DNA of 64,000 bases from Peribacillus huizhouensis (GTDB taxonomy: Bacteria; Bacillota; Bacilli; Bacillales; DSM-1321), in NCBI RefSeq assembly GCF_014138605.1, contig NZ_JACJHX010000003.1:186001-250000 (forward strand). The letters are read 5' to 3'. A program made the translations under genes and the position numbers. The notes beneath the pieces were generated by a model. The model did not search any database. It was not told the DNA's origin and saw nothing but the letters and a program-made list of their open reading frames with translations. Within the stretch, counting starts at the first letter, position 1; each line of letters starts with the position of its first letter. Positions 8,887 to 17,619 of this stretch are shown here, piece after piece.

Positions 8887-9309
8887 ATGAACCAGCAAGA
8901 TTTAAAAAAACAAGTACTGAAGATTATCTCAAATCATAGAGCGGGCGTCCTATCAACCGTGGAGAATAACAAGCCTCATTCACGATATATGACGTTCTAT
9001 AATGAAGACTTAACGCTATTTACACCAACGCAAGCAGATGCTGAGAAAATAGACGAAATAGAAAAAAACCGATCCGTTTCTGTCCTAGTGGGGTATGAAG
9101 GCAAAGGCATAGGCGATACCTATGTTGAAATTTCCGGAACATCCATAATGAATGATTCGGAACATTTAAAAAAACAATTCTGGGATGAATCATTTAAAAA
9201 ATGGTTTGATGGCCCTGAAGATCCAAACCTTGTGTTTCTGCAAATACAACCTGAAACGATCCGTATCTTAAATAATAATGGTGAACCACCCCAAGAACTT
9301 AATTTGTAA
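8887..9309 (+). CDS. ydaG: general stress protein 26, pyridoxamine-phosphate-oxidase-like
   Basis: A 140-residue split-barrel flavin-binding-fold protein very like B. subtilis YdaG (Gsp26). Shared stretches are AGVLSTVENNKPHSRYMTFY and FDGPEDPNLVFL. The family binds FMN or F420; YdaG belongs to the SigB general stress regulon, but its reaction is not established. GAAAAGGAGTG precedes the ATG, and a SigB-like promoter lies just upstream. Followed by a bidirectional terminator. Confidence 0.88.
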   Translation: MNQQDLKKQVLKIISNHRAGVLSTVENNKPHSRYMTFYNEDLTLFTPTQADAEKIDEIEKNRSVSVLVGYEGKGIGDTYVEISGTSIMNDSEHLKKQFWDESFKKWFDGPEDPNLVFLQIQPETIRILNNNGEPPQELNL

Positions 9310-9459
9310 TAACCGCTAAAATATCGTTCATACAATCCATTCTTTTCTTTTATTTAGAGGATACGAAATGTATCCGTAATTTCCGACTTACGTATAACTA
9401 CTAAATTAGAAACGGGGTATCGTTTATTGGGAGTTGAAAAAAGGGAGCTTTAGATATTA

Positions 9460-9487
9460 AAAAAACGCTTGAATCAAGCGTTTTTTG
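9460..9487. terminator. bidirectional terminator
   Basis: AAAAAACGCTTGA paired with TCAAGCGTTTTTT, with A and T runs on both sides. It separates the converging ydaG-like and YugN-like genes. Confidence 0.85.
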
Positions 9488-9517
9488 TTTTCGTTTCATT
9501 AGTAAAATCAATTTAGA

Positions 9518-9946
9518 TTAGGAGCTTAATAGTTCATTCATGGAACTCAATACATGATCTATTGTTTCTTCACCGGCTTTTTTCCAGCGGCTTTTATCTC
9601 TTACATACCCATCATTATCCAAGGGCTCTTGAAATTGATTAAGACCTGTGGTGGTGGTCAGTAATGAGTTTTCATCATAGTCTAGTCCAAAATTCACTAC
9701 ATGCTTGATAACATAAGGTGTTCCAAACTCAATAAATGCATTAGAATGATCCAAAGCACCATCCAAAACATTGAAAGGGATTCGTAAGTAAATGGTTTCC
9801 CCACCTTCTCGCCATAAAACAGTGTCGAATTTCCCTTGGTCATACTCAAAATTACTGCAGAAACTACATCCAAAAGAGTTAAAGATTTCTCGTACAAGAC
9901 CAAAATAGGCCTGTTTTCCCTCAATACCTGATTGTAATTTGATCAT
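9518..9946 (-). CDS. YugN-like family protein
   Basis: A 142-residue soluble protein with the YugN family pattern: FEYDQGKFDTVLW, YLRIPFNVLDGALD, FGTPYVIKHVVNFGLD and LNQFQEPLD. The function of this Bacillus family is unknown. Three ATGs in a row follow CAGGAGTGA; the third (9946) has the best spacing and I use it, but 9952 is possible. Single gene between terminators. Confidence 0.75.
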   Translation of the reverse strand: MIKLQSGIEGKQAYFGLVREIFNSFGCSFCSNFEYDQGKFDTVLWREGGETIYLRIPFNVLDGALDHSNAFIEFGTPYVIKHVVNFGLDYDENSLLTTTTGLNQFQEPLDNDGYVRDKSRWKKAGEETIDHVLSSMNELLSS

Positions 9947-10078
9947 CATCATTCACTCCTGAGAAAAATGTTATTACTATTCTTAACAAAAAGCTGAATA
10001 AGATACGATCAAGATGCTCTTGTTTTTTATGTGACGCAATATATATTGTAAATTGACACTCTAGGTTAGCGAAAAATA

Positions 10079-10117
10079 AAAAGCACAAGTGGATTGATAC
10101 CACTTGTGCTTTTTTTG
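10079..10117. terminator. terminator hairpin without obvious gene
   Basis: AAAAAGCACAAGTGG pairs with CCACTTGTGCTTTTTTT across a 7-nt loop. No coding sequence ends here on the plus strand. It could end a short untranslated RNA; a TTGACA at 10053 is too close to the hairpin to be a convincing promoter. Confidence 0.6.
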
Positions 10118-10204
10118 TACGTTCAAAGTAAACCTTTTTGAAAATCGTGCAAAGTTGCCGTAGTAATGCCTTCTGACATTTGTTTATTTGTCTTCGCATT
10201 ATTT

Positions 10205-10313
10205 ATCCCGGTTTAACAGGATGTAATATCCCCACCTCAATTTTTGCGAGAGAATCAAGAAATAAATAGGTGGGGGATGAAAACCCCACTGAGGGAAGTT
10301 TCACTTTATTGAG
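10205..10313. repeat. dispersed repeat, about 110 bp, abutting EamA stop
   Basis: Starts ATCCCGGTTTAACAGG, contains CCCCACCTCAATTTT pairing with AAATAGGTGGGG, and ends CTGAGGGAAGTTTCACTTTATT. The same ends occur at 28.6, 33.4, 35.3, 44.8, 59.3 and 63.5 kb. The final TTATT of the element supplies the stop codon of the EamA gene. Confidence 0.75.
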
Positions 10314-11217
10314 CTAATGAATGGTTAGAATGACTTTGTTCTTCTTGCTTATCTTTAATAACGATTAAGACCCCTAAGAGAATTAAAATAGAGCCTATCC
10401 AAAAGGTGATACTAATCGTTTCCCCTAGTATTAACCATCCTAATAATGTTCCAACAACGGGTTGAACGAAAAAGAAAACTCCCCCACTGGAGGCATTTAG
10501 CATTTGTAATCCACGACTCCATAATAGAAATGCAGTACATGTTGATATGACACCTAAATAAATTAATCCTCCCCAAATGGTTGGATTAGTTAATTCATTT
10601 ATATCGATTTGTGGTAATTTTGTTATGACAAAAGGAGTTAGAACAACAACAGCAATTAAAGTAGCATAGGTTGTAACGACAATTTGTGAATAATCACTAG
10701 GTATACGTTTTATAAGTACAGACATTAATGCCCATGTTAATGCTGCTATAATAAGTGATACTCCACCAAGCATGCTAGACATATTAATATCATCAATTCC
10801 AACAATGATAATCACACCAATAGTGGCTAAACTAACTGAAATAGCCTTCTTTAAAGTTAAACGTTCTTTAAGGATTAAACTAGCAAACACAACCATAAAT
10901 GCTGGTGTTGTAGAAGTTATAATAGCACCCATTTGTGCAGTAGAAAGCATTGTACCTGTTTCTTGTGTAACAATGGAAATGACGTACCCTATAATTGCGA
11001 TAGCAACGATAATGCCAAAGTGACGTCTATTAATTCTCCAATTTTGTCTAGTCAAAAGGCTAATAATGACTAATGCAACTAGTGCTATTAAATAACGCAT
11101 CCATACAAGTTCTAATGGTGGTATGACTGCCACTAATATTTTAACGACAACATACATCCCGCCCCAGATACTCGAAGCTAATATTAAATATAAAGAACCA
11201 ATAAGTGTATTTTTCAT
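10306..11217 (-). CDS. EamA/DMT-family transporter with leader-peptide control
   Basis: Inner-membrane carrier of 303 residues with ten predicted helices and two EamA halves (SIWGGMYVVVKILVAVIP near the start; a second repeat from about 150). DMT members export metabolites, amino acids or drugs; the substrate is unknown. A strong AACGGAGGG site precedes the ATG, but it can be sealed in a hairpin by a leader region that encodes a 30-residue peptide. That arrangement suggests induction by a translation-affecting compound. An AraC-type regulator is encoded upstream on the same strand. Confidence 0.92.
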   Translation of the reverse strand: MKNTLIGSLYLILASSIWGGMYVVVKILVAVIPPLELVWMRYLIALVALVIISLLTRQNWRINRRHFGIIVAIAIIGYVISIVTQETGTMLSTAQMGAIITSTTPAFMVVFASLILKERLTLKKAISVSLATIGVIIIVGIDDINMSSMLGGVSLIIAALTWALMSVLIKRIPSDYSQIVVTTYATLIAVVVLTPFVITKLPQIDINELTNPTIWGGLIYLGVISTCTAFLLWSRGLQMLNASSGGVFFFVQPVVGTLLGWLILGETISITFWIGSILILLGVLIVIKDKQEEQSHSNHSLAQ

Positions 11218-11224
11218 TTTTATA

Positions 11225-11305
11225 CCCTCCGTTTTAATTTAGGCTTTATATGCCCTAACGGAGAGAAGCACCTATTATAGTTATCTCTCCATTAGAACGG
11301 GAGAG
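11225..11305 (-). promoter_or_regulatory. putative translational attenuator upstream of EamA transporter
   Basis: Four mRNA segments in order: 1 CUCUCCCGUU (11305-11296), 2 AAUGGAGAG (11293-11285), 3 CUCUCCGUU (11265-11257), 4 AACGGAG (11233-11227, part of the ribosome binding site). Segments 1:2 (6 bp) and 3:4 (7 bp plus an inner GC-rich stem) can form together; 2:3 (9 bp including one G-U) excludes both and frees the site. This is the topology of ermC-type attenuators. Pairings were read by eye, not folded. Confidence 0.6.
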
Positions 11306-11347
11306 TGCTACTGGTACATCATTTTCGAATAATGGAGTCCAATACAT
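11255..11347 (-). CDS. leader peptide of the EamA transporter gene
   Basis: A 30-codon frame starting MYWTPLFENDVPVALSRSNG and ending ITIIGASLR. Its ATG has a strong AGAGGTGA ribosome binding site at good distance. It covers segments 1, 2 and most of 3 of the putative attenuator, and its UAG stop lies at the edge of segment 3. I infer a regulatory rather than an enzymatic role: a ribosome held early in this frame would cover segment 1 and open the transporter start. No family recognised. Confidence 0.6.
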   Translation of the reverse strand: MYWTPLFENDVPVALSRSNGEITIIGASLR

Positions 11348-11652
11348 TTTGATTCACCTCTAGTCTAATCTAACTGTAGATCTGTATTTTATTGTAGCAA
11401 AGATTATTAAGCCTGTTTTATCAGGCTTTTAAAGAAATTCCTGTACTGAGAGTTAGATTGTGAAGAATTGTAATTAAAGTAATTGGTGCTTCTGTTCCCA
11501 AAAGCATTGAAGTAAGTAAAATTCAAAATTAACAATATTCTCCTTTCATACGATTCACTCCAATAAAAAAAGATAATAAGAACGGTTAAACTAATAATAG
11601 AAAAATAATCATCATTTTTCTTTACTAAGTTTAAGGTTCTTTTTATCCAATC
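11348..11652. other. upstream region of the EamA leader
   Basis: Contains an inverted repeat AAGCCTG/CAGGCTT at 11411-11430 (loop TTTTAT), possibly the end of the AraC-gene transcript or an operator. The EamA transcript probably starts between it and 11360, but I see no good -35 box. The rest is AT-rich and featureless. Confidence 0.35.
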
Positions 11653-12351
11653 TTAATGTTTTCGATACATTTGCGGAGGTTTCCCTACGCATTTCACAAA
11701 CCACCTAGTAAATGAGGAAGAATTTTCAAAGCCTAATTCTTCACTTATGCTCGACATCGACCATGATGTCGTTTTTAATAATCGTTTAGCATCATTTAAA
11801 CGTAGTTCGGTGATATAAGCTTTAGGACTTTTACCTGTTTTTTGTTTAAACCATGATGAATAATATACTGGATGGTAATGCTCAATTTCAGCCAATGTTT
11901 CAACTCTAATGGACTCCTTATAATGATTGTGAATAAAGTCAATAGAAGGAGAAGGTGATGTCCGTAATTTTTGAGCCACATATCTAGTCAGATCATTTAA
12001 TGCAGATGTTGTGTTCCCTTGATCCCTTGCCTCCTCCAATAATAAAAGTCTTATGGAAGACCATTGTTTGTCTAACTTCATATACATACTCTCTGTTTTA
12101 CTAGGTAAATAATGGTTTGGGATATCTAAGATTAAAAATTCATTCCTGTCAGTAGAACGATAAATATGATTGCACTCAGGAGGCAGATAAAAGCAGTAGT
12201 CTGAGTTAAGGTTGATTTTTTGCCACTTCGTTTGTAAGTCTAAGGAGCCTTGTAATGGAAAGAGGAATTGACCAAAATCATGTTGATGAGAATCAAATTC
12301 TTTGGAATATGTTCTTTTTTCACAAATTACTTGTTTACCACTCTCCACCAA
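11653..12351 (-). CDS. AraC-family regulator with cupin sensor domain
   Basis: A 232-residue regulator. The N-terminal cupin-like part (about 15-100) has HQHDFGQFLFPLQGSL; the C-terminal AraC DNA-binding domain (about 140-230) has two helix-turn-helix motifs (VETLAEIEHYHPVYYSSWFK and MSSISEELGFENSSSFTRWF). It is encoded upstream of the EamA transporter on the same strand, with 305 bp between them, so it may control that gene. The start is the TTG after GGGGGATTAAG; the GTG one codon later is equally possible. Confidence 0.88.
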   Translation of the reverse strand: MVESGKQVICEKRTYSKEFDSHQHDFGQFLFPLQGSLDLQTKWQKINLNSDYCFYLPPECNHIYRSTDRNEFLILDIPNHYLPSKTESMYMKLDKQWSSIRLLLLEEARDQGNTTSALNDLTRYVAQKLRTSPSPSIDFIHNHYKESIRVETLAEIEHYHPVYYSSWFKQKTGKSPKAYITELRLNDAKRLLKTTSWSMSSISEELGFENSSSFTRWFVKCVGKPPQMYRKH

Positions 12352-12654
12352 CTTAATCCCCCCTCACTCGTAATTTAATCTAGATTATACCATTCATTTG
12401 GTAATTAAACTTAATCAAAACTGTATATTGTTATAGGCTATCAGGTGGTCCCAGTTTTGTTTTTCTCTTTATTGTTAAAGATAAAGGAGAATTTTATCTG
12501 GATTAACAGACCTCTATCGCCACATTCGCTTTTGAGAGAGTCACGGGAATTTCCCTTTATTTTTAGGCGTGAAAGATTTACTTTATTTTCATCTTATGAT
12601 ACATTATCCAATAAACCAAACATCCTATGTTTAAAAAGGGGTCTCGATCAAGTA

Positions 12655-13350
12655 ATGATAAAAAAGACTAAACGTCTCACATTAGTAGAACAAGTCGCAA
12701 TTCAAATGGAAGATTTAATCGAAGCTGGACAATGGGAAGTAGGGAGTAAAATTCCGGCAGAGCCAGAACTTATGGAAAAGTTTGATGTGAGTAGAAATAC
12801 ATTACGAGAAGCGATTCGTGCTTTAGTTCATGCGGGTCTTCTAGAAACACGGCAAGGTATTGGCACGACGGTGAAATCAGCGAGTACTCTCGGGTTAGCA
12901 TTAGAGAAGAAAATTCAAAAAAGCGACCTAATGGAGACTCTAGAAGTTCGGTTAGCTTTAGAGAAAGAAGCTGCAAAGCTAGCGGCAGAGCGAAGAACGA
13001 TGGAGGATTTAAATATAATAGAAGAATGTTTAACGAAGTGTAAGGAAGCGGCTACAAATAAGGACTCCGATTATTTTATAAATATGGACATTGAGTTTCA
13101 TAAATCGGTTGTAAGAGCTACTCATAATCAAATGTTTATTGAGTTGTATGATCATATTACCGATGCTTTACAAAATTCTGTGCATGAAAATATGCGTGCA
13201 AGACGTCAATTAGAAGATGAATATGCCGTTCATACAGATCTCTATGAAGCGATTCGAGTACAAGATGGCCATGCCGCTGTTTCATGTGTAGATGCTTATT
13301 TAAGGAAAGCGAAAGACTCACTATACACAATGATGGAGGGATCAAATTGA
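12655..13350 (+). CDS. FadR/GntR-family transcriptional regulator
   Basis: A 231-residue repressor-type protein. An N-terminal winged helix (about 10-75; GSKIPAEPELMEKFDVSRNT, LREAIRAL) is followed by a helical FCD ligand domain (about 95-220) with MDIEFHKSVV and the HTDLYEAI metal-site segment. I use the ATG at 12655; the frame stays open upstream but codes nothing family-like. AAAGGGG lies 12 nt before it. It overlaps the next transporter gene by 4 nt, so it probably regulates its own operon. The region 12360-12654 has the promoter but no operator I can define. Confidence 0.88.
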   Translation: MIKKTKRLTLVEQVAIQMEDLIEAGQWEVGSKIPAEPELMEKFDVSRNTLREAIRALVHAGLLETRQGIGTTVKSASTLGLALEKKIQKSDLMETLEVRLALEKEAAKLAAERRTMEDLNIIEECLTKCKEAATNKDSDYFINMDIEFHKSVVRATHNQMFIELYDHITDALQNSVHENMRARRQLEDEYAVHTDLYEAIRVQDGHAAVSCVDAYLRKAKDSLYTMMEGSN

Positions 13351-14555
13351 GTAAGCCAGCTTTACAACTGAACAATCATCCTTTAACAAAAGGGCAATAT
13401 TGGTTATTGCTAATAGGCATAATTTTTATTGGGGCGAATTTGCGGGCGCCGATCACTTCTGTCGGTCCGTTATTATCTACGATAAGGGATGAGTTAGGTT
13501 TATCTCACTCAATGGCGGGCAGCATAACAACTGTTCCATTAATCGCCTTTGCCTTGCTTTCGCCATTTGCACCGAAAATCGCCAAAAAACTTGGGAACGA
13601 AATGACTATTTTTTGGGCCTTTCTCGTCTTAACGTTCGGTATCGCTGTCCGGATTCTTCCAGGGGCAAGTTTCTTGTTCCTCGGAACTATATTAATTGGG
13701 CTTGCGATCGCAATTTGTAATGTGTTGCTTCCAGGTTTGATCAAAGTGAATTTCCCGTTACAGATGGGATTAATGACAGGAATCTATGCCGTAGTTATGA
13801 ATGTGTTTGGTGGTTTAGGTTCTGGTCTGAGTGTGCCACTTTCATCTCTAGGAAATATGGGATGGCGGGGTTCTTTAGCAGTTTGGGGGATTTTATCAAT
13901 TATTGCGATTATCATTTGGAGTTTTCAACTAAATAAAAAACACGATATACATGTAAACGGCAATAAGAGCAAAGTGAGTGCAAAAAGCATGTGGAAATCT
14001 CCGATTGCCTGGAGTGTTACAGTGTTTATGGGCTTGCAATCGCTCGTTTTTTATACATTGATGACGTGGATGCCTGAAATTATTCAAAGTTATGGCTATA
14101 GTATTAGTGCATCGGGGTGGTTACTTTCCTTATTGCAATTTGCCATTATTCCAATGACATTTATTATTCCAATTATTGCAGGAAAGTTGGAAAATCAGCG
14201 GCTGCTATCATCCATTACAGCCATTTTATATATGATCGGTTTTTTAGGTTTATTTATTGGTGTTTTCTTGCCAGTATGGGTAATTGTTATTGGTATAGCC
14301 AGTGGAAGTGCATTCGGCTTATCGATGATGTATTTTACTTTACGAACAAATGATAGTCAACAAGCTTCTGAATTATCAGGAATGGCTCAATCCATTGGCT
14401 ATTTATTGGCAGCTTTTGGACCGATTGTTTTTGGTTGGCTTCATGACATTTCAGCTGGATGGCATGCGCCACTGTTTCTTTTTTTAGTACTGCCGATTAT
14501 TTTCTTTATTGCAGGCATAGGGGCTGGTAAAGGTTTTATTGAAGAAAAGGTGTAA
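13347..14555 (+). CDS. CynX/NimT-family MFS transporter
   Basis: A 402-residue major facilitator with about 12 helices. The GANLRAPITSVGPLL signature near the N-terminus marks the CynX/NimT (YycB-like) branch, which carries anions or nitroimidazole-type compounds; the substrate here is unknown. I chose the TTG at 13347 because GGAGGG lies 6 nt upstream and it overlaps the regulator stop as TTGA, giving translational coupling. Co-regulation by the GntR protein is inferred. Confidence 0.9.
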   Translation: MSKPALQLNNHPLTKGQYWLLLIGIIFIGANLRAPITSVGPLLSTIRDELGLSHSMAGSITTVPLIAFALLSPFAPKIAKKLGNEMTIFWAFLVLTFGIAVRILPGASFLFLGTILIGLAIAICNVLLPGLIKVNFPLQMGLMTGIYAVVMNVFGGLGSGLSVPLSSLGNMGWRGSLAVWGILSIIAIIIWSFQLNKKHDIHVNGNKSKVSAKSMWKSPIAWSVTVFMGLQSLVFYTLMTWMPEIIQSYGYSISASGWLLSLLQFAIIPMTFIIPIIAGKLENQRLLSSITAILYMIGFLGLFIGVFLPVWVIVIGIASGSAFGLSMMYFTLRTNDSQQASELSGMAQSIGYLLAAFGPIVFGWLHDISAGWHAPLFLFLVLPIIFFIAGIGAGKGFIEEKV

Positions 14556-14765
14556 AGATTTTGTAGGCTGTGTAGGATAAAAGATAGAGAACACATGCAT
14601 CATCTGCGTGTTCAGCAAAGAAGTTACCATTTAATCGAGAATGTTTTGATAGATTTCATTCTTAATAAATTGGAAGAATAGCTGAATGAGAATTTTGTTC
14701 AAAATAAACCTATGAATATTCTGTTAATGATAGAATAAAAATGTAAGTATACGAGGGGGATAAAA

Positions 14766-15044
14766 GTGTATAAATATCTTCATTCTTTTTCTATTATTTT
14801 CTTTGGAATCTGTGTGCTTTTAGGTTCTTGGTTTATTTCGCAATCATTAAAATCAAATCAAGATAAACAAGAAAAGATATCAAAAGGGGAGCAATACAGG
14901 TATGAACTCCTTTCACCGAATGAAAATAACCTGATCATTTTTGATAAGCAAAGCGGAGATTATTGGAGAAAGTTCATTGAAAGTGGTGAAGGACCTACTG
15001 AGTGGGAAAAGCAGCCATCGCCAATTTCTGAGACTTTAGAATAA
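14766..15044 (+). CDS. small membrane-anchored protein
   Basis: A 92-residue protein with one N-terminal membrane segment (about 8-27) and a polar C-terminal part. The GTG start has GAGGGGG at good distance. I recognise no family. It stands alone before the vmlR region; the 3' flank has a GC-rich stem (GGCGG...CCGCCC, 15122-15160) that may end it, and a similar stem occurs near 46690. Confidence 0.6.
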   Translation: MYKYLHSFSIIFFGICVLLGSWFISQSLKSNQDKQEKISKGEQYRYELLSPNENNLIIFDKQSGDYWRKFIESGEGPTEWEKQPSPISETLE

Positions 15045-15236
15045 AATATATTCATGAGCGTCTGCTCTTAAGCCCATCGATGAAATAGGTTCAGATTCTC
15101 AAATTATAAAACCTTATGAAGGTGGCGGTGCGAAGCTGATTTTGCAAAGCCCCGCCCCTTTTCCGCTAACGGTGGCTATGAGCTTTTTCGTAATTGAAGA
15201 AGATTCGTTGGTTACATTAACAGACTCAAAAGTTGA

Positions 15237-15265
15237 TTGCTTTCACTGTAAATAAGTGCTACAAT
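15237..15265 (+). promoter_or_regulatory. SigA promoter of vmlR leader
   Basis: TTGCTT, 17-nt spacer, TACAAT. This places the transcript start near 15272, giving a leader of about 230 nt before the ABC-F gene. Confidence 0.6.
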
Positions 15266-15288
15266 CACACTAATATAAATCGAAAGGG

Positions 15289-15327
15289 ATGATGGGTGGA
15301 CGATGGATAACTAATCTTATTTTTTAG
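15289..15327 (+). CDS. short leader ORF before vmlR
   Basis: Frame MMGGRWITNLIF (12 codons) starting just after GAAAGGG. The spacing is tight for the first two ATGs, and other very short frames start within the same 20 nt (GTG at 15296, ATG at 15303), so the exact leader is uncertain. It overlaps the first antiterminator-competing segment, as expected for ribosome-controlled attenuation. Confidence 0.4.
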   Translation: MMGGRWITNLIF

Positions 15328-15473
15328 AATTTGAAATTTTATATTTCGAATGATATAAAACTAGGATTAGTCTATCCATTTTCTACTATCCCTTGAGCTA
15401 TTACGTGAGATAGCTTATTTAAGTACGGTAAAAATGCGACTAATCCTTCCAAATGAATTGGGAGGATTTTTTT
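15305..15473 (+). promoter_or_regulatory. transcription attenuator of vmlR
   Basis: Segments: A GGATAACTAATCTT (15305-15318); B AGGATTAGTCTATCC (15363-15377); C GACTAATCCT (15438-15447); terminator stem 15442-15452/15458-15468 followed by seven T. A can pair with B; B can pair with C (10 bp perfect), which destroys the terminator. A ribosome held on the leader ORF would block A and favour B:C read-through. B. subtilis vmlR is known to be controlled by attenuation; these segments are my reading. Confidence 0.7.
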
Positions 15474-15501
15474 ATTCTCCCTAAAAAGAGGGTGGATTTT
15501 A

Positions 15502-17133
15502 ATGAAAGAATTGCTGCAGTTACAAAATGTGTGCGTTGAAATCAAAGATCATATAATGTTTGAAAACGTAAATATCACCGTACAACAAAAGGATATTATT
15601 GGAGTTATCGGTAAAAACGGTGCCGGAAAATCTACTTTGTTGCGGGTATTGAACAAGGACTTTTTACCGACAAAAGGACATGTTAAATTTTTACAAAACG
15701 ATCTTAAAACCATTATGGTTGAGCAAGAAACCGAATCGCATTCTTTTGAAGAGATTACTCCAAAAGAAGTTACATTATTAGAGAAATGGCATGTTCCAAC
15801 TCATGAATTCTCAAAATTAAGTGGTGGAGAAAAATTAAAAGCGCGACTTGCAAAAGGACTTGCACAAGATACAGACCTGTTACTATTAGATGAACCGACA
15901 AACCATCTTGATGAGCAAAGCTTAAAAATCCTAATTAACCAGATAAAAAGTCATAAAGGTACCGTTATTCTTGTATCGCATGATCGATATTTTTTAGATG
16001 CTGTTGCAACAAAAATTTGGTCCATTGAAAATAAAATGCTTATTTGTCACAAAGGCAACTATTCTAGTTATATGAAATTTCGAGAACAGAAAAGACTCAC
16101 ACAGCAACGAGAATATGAAAAACAGCAAAAAATGGTTGAACGTATTGAAGGTCAAATGAATGAACTTACTTCTTGGTCAAAAAAAGCTCATGCACAATCG
16201 ACGAAAAAAGAATTCCCTAAAGAATACTACAGGGTAAAAGCAAAGCGAATGGATGCACAAGTAAAATCTAAACAAAAGCGTCTTGAGAAAGAACTTGAAA
16301 AAATAAAAGTTGAGCCACTTGATTCAGAATACAAAGTGACCTTCTCGATGAAAGCAAATAATAAAGTAGGAAAGCGCTTCTTAGAAGTTAAAAATTTAAT
16401 GAAATCATATGACGGCAGAACGCTTTTTAAAGACACCAATTTTACGATACAGCATGGTGATAAGGTTTCAATTTCTGGTCCAAATGGTAGTGGGAAAACG
16501 ACATTATTGAAAGTAATACTCGGACAGGAAACTGCCGAAGGCGATATATGGATTTCACCATCTGCAAAAATTGGCTATTTAACTCAAGAAGTATTTGATC
16601 TACCACTTGAACAAACTCCAGAGCAGCTTTTTTATAAAGAAACCTTTGAGGAGAGAGGAAAAGTTCAAAATTTAATGAAGCATTTAGGATTTTTGGCTTC
16701 TCAATGGTCAGAACCAATTATGAATATGAGCATGGGTGAACGTGTGAAGTGTAAGCTAATGAAGTATATTCTAGAAGACAAAGATGTGCTTATCTTAGAT
16801 GAACCAACGAATCATCTAGACTTAGCTTCGCGTGAACAACTGGAGGACACGTTAGCACAATACAATGGGACGCTTTTGGTCGTATCGCATGATCGCTATT
16901 TCCTAGAAAAAATAACAACTACTAAACTCGTTATTATGAACAATCGTATACACAAGCAATTGAATGAAGTGGCGTCTCATAAAGATAATAAGGAAGAAAG
17001 ACGCTTACAGCTTGATACAGAAAGACAAGAGGTTTTAGGAAAACTTAGTTTTATGACCCCAGATAATAAAGAATACGCAGAACTTGATCTGAGATTTAAA
17101 GAGCTTTCGAAACAAATAAGAGAGCTTTCCTAA
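15502..17133 (+). CDS. vmlR: ABC-F ribosome-protection ATPase, VmlR type
   Basis: A 543-residue cytosolic protein with two ABC ATPase domains and no membrane part. Walker A GKNGAGKST and GPNGSGKTT, signatures LSGGEKLKARLAKGL and MSMGERVKCKLM, and Walker B LLLLDEPTNHLD and VLILDEPTNHLD are all intact. The linker segment about residues 190-265 matches B. subtilis VmlR closely (SWSKKAHAQSTKKE). VmlR removes lincosamides, streptogramin A and pleuromutilins from the ribosome. It is monocistronic behind an attenuator leader. AGAGGGTGG precedes the ATG. Confidence 0.95.
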   Translation: MKELLQLQNVCVEIKDHIMFENVNITVQQKDIIGVIGKNGAGKSTLLRVLNKDFLPTKGHVKFLQNDLKTIMVEQETESHSFEEITPKEVTLLEKWHVPTHEFSKLSGGEKLKARLAKGLAQDTDLLLLDEPTNHLDEQSLKILINQIKSHKGTVILVSHDRYFLDAVATKIWSIENKMLICHKGNYSSYMKFREQKRLTQQREYEKQQKMVERIEGQMNELTSWSKKAHAQSTKKEFPKEYYRVKAKRMDAQVKSKQKRLEKELEKIKVEPLDSEYKVTFSMKANNKVGKRFLEVKNLMKSYDGRTLFKDTNFTIQHGDKVSISGPNGSGKTTLLKVILGQETAEGDIWISPSAKIGYLTQEVFDLPLEQTPEQLFYKETFEERGKVQNLMKHLGFLASQWSEPIMNMSMGERVKCKLMKYILEDKDVLILDEPTNHLDLASREQLEDTLAQYNGTLLVVSHDRYFLEKITTTKLVIMNNRIHKQLNEVASHKDNKEERRLQLDTERQEVLGKLSFMTPDNKEYAELDLRFKELSKQIRELS

Positions 17134-17198
17134 TGAAAAAACTTGTTTCATAAAAAGGTGGTGGCCTCCTAAGGGATTGACCTCGCACTCAAAAGGGG

Positions 17199-17342
17199 GT
17201 TGTTCAACAAGATATTAAAGATGGCTGGTGAGGAAACGTTCGCACGAAGAAGGAAGTGACCATAGTAGCAGAATATATGGAAGGTATGGGTGGAGCAGCT
17301 GTAGAAATTGATTCAGCGCAAAGCTTCATATCTTCTTGTTGA
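17199..17342 (+). pseudogene. possible DUF1541/YdhK-like remnant
   Basis: A 48-codon frame with an internal TGA reads VVQQDIKDGW, stop, then KKEVTIVAEYMEGMGGAAVE with IDSAQ. This resembles the MKGMKGA-x-A-x-IDSA segment of DUF1541 (YdhK-like) exported proteins. No start or signal peptide is left. The assignment rests on one short motif. Confidence 0.3.
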
Positions 17343-17415
17343 TTAGGTTTTTAATTATCTTTGTGGTGTTAGAGGTGTCAACATCGTTGATTTTATTAGA
17401 CAAGTAGGGGCAATT

Positions 17416-17619
17416 TTGATAATTGTTTTTGGGTTAATTATTGTTGGAATTTTTTACTCGAAATTTTTAATGATGATTAGGAAAATCACTTTAAAAAATT
17501 GTCCATTGGGTTATATAGGCTCTGTTTTAATTGGAGTAGGATATCTACTGGTTGGATACCTTACGTTGGGCTATATTAGGTTCTGTTATGGCTCTAGGTT
17601 ATCTACTGTCAAGTCTTAA
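17416..17619 (+). CDS. hydrophobic small ORF with internal duplication
   Basis: A 67-codon frame, mostly hydrophobic, in which a segment of about 40 bp is repeated (LGYIGSVLIGVGYLL followed by LGYIRFCYGSRL). No clear ribosome binding site. It may be a decayed membrane gene rather than a functional one. The rest of 17134-18042 holds the GACCTC motif (17180), a small CTCACA/TGTGAG hairpin (about 17725-17745) and no other gene. Confidence 0.25.
   Translation: MIIVFGLIIVGIFYSKFLMMIRKITLKNCPLGYIGSVLIGVGYLLVGYLTLGYIRFCYGSRLSTVKS

Noticed and set aside
9921..10199. 92-codon minus-strand frame before the YugN-like gene
   Set aside because: It crosses a strong terminator hairpin and overlaps the YugN ribosome binding site and start.
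12445..12654. Upstream extension of the GntR-family regulator
   Set aside because: The extra 70 codons resemble no part of the family; the winged helix begins right after the ATG at 12655.
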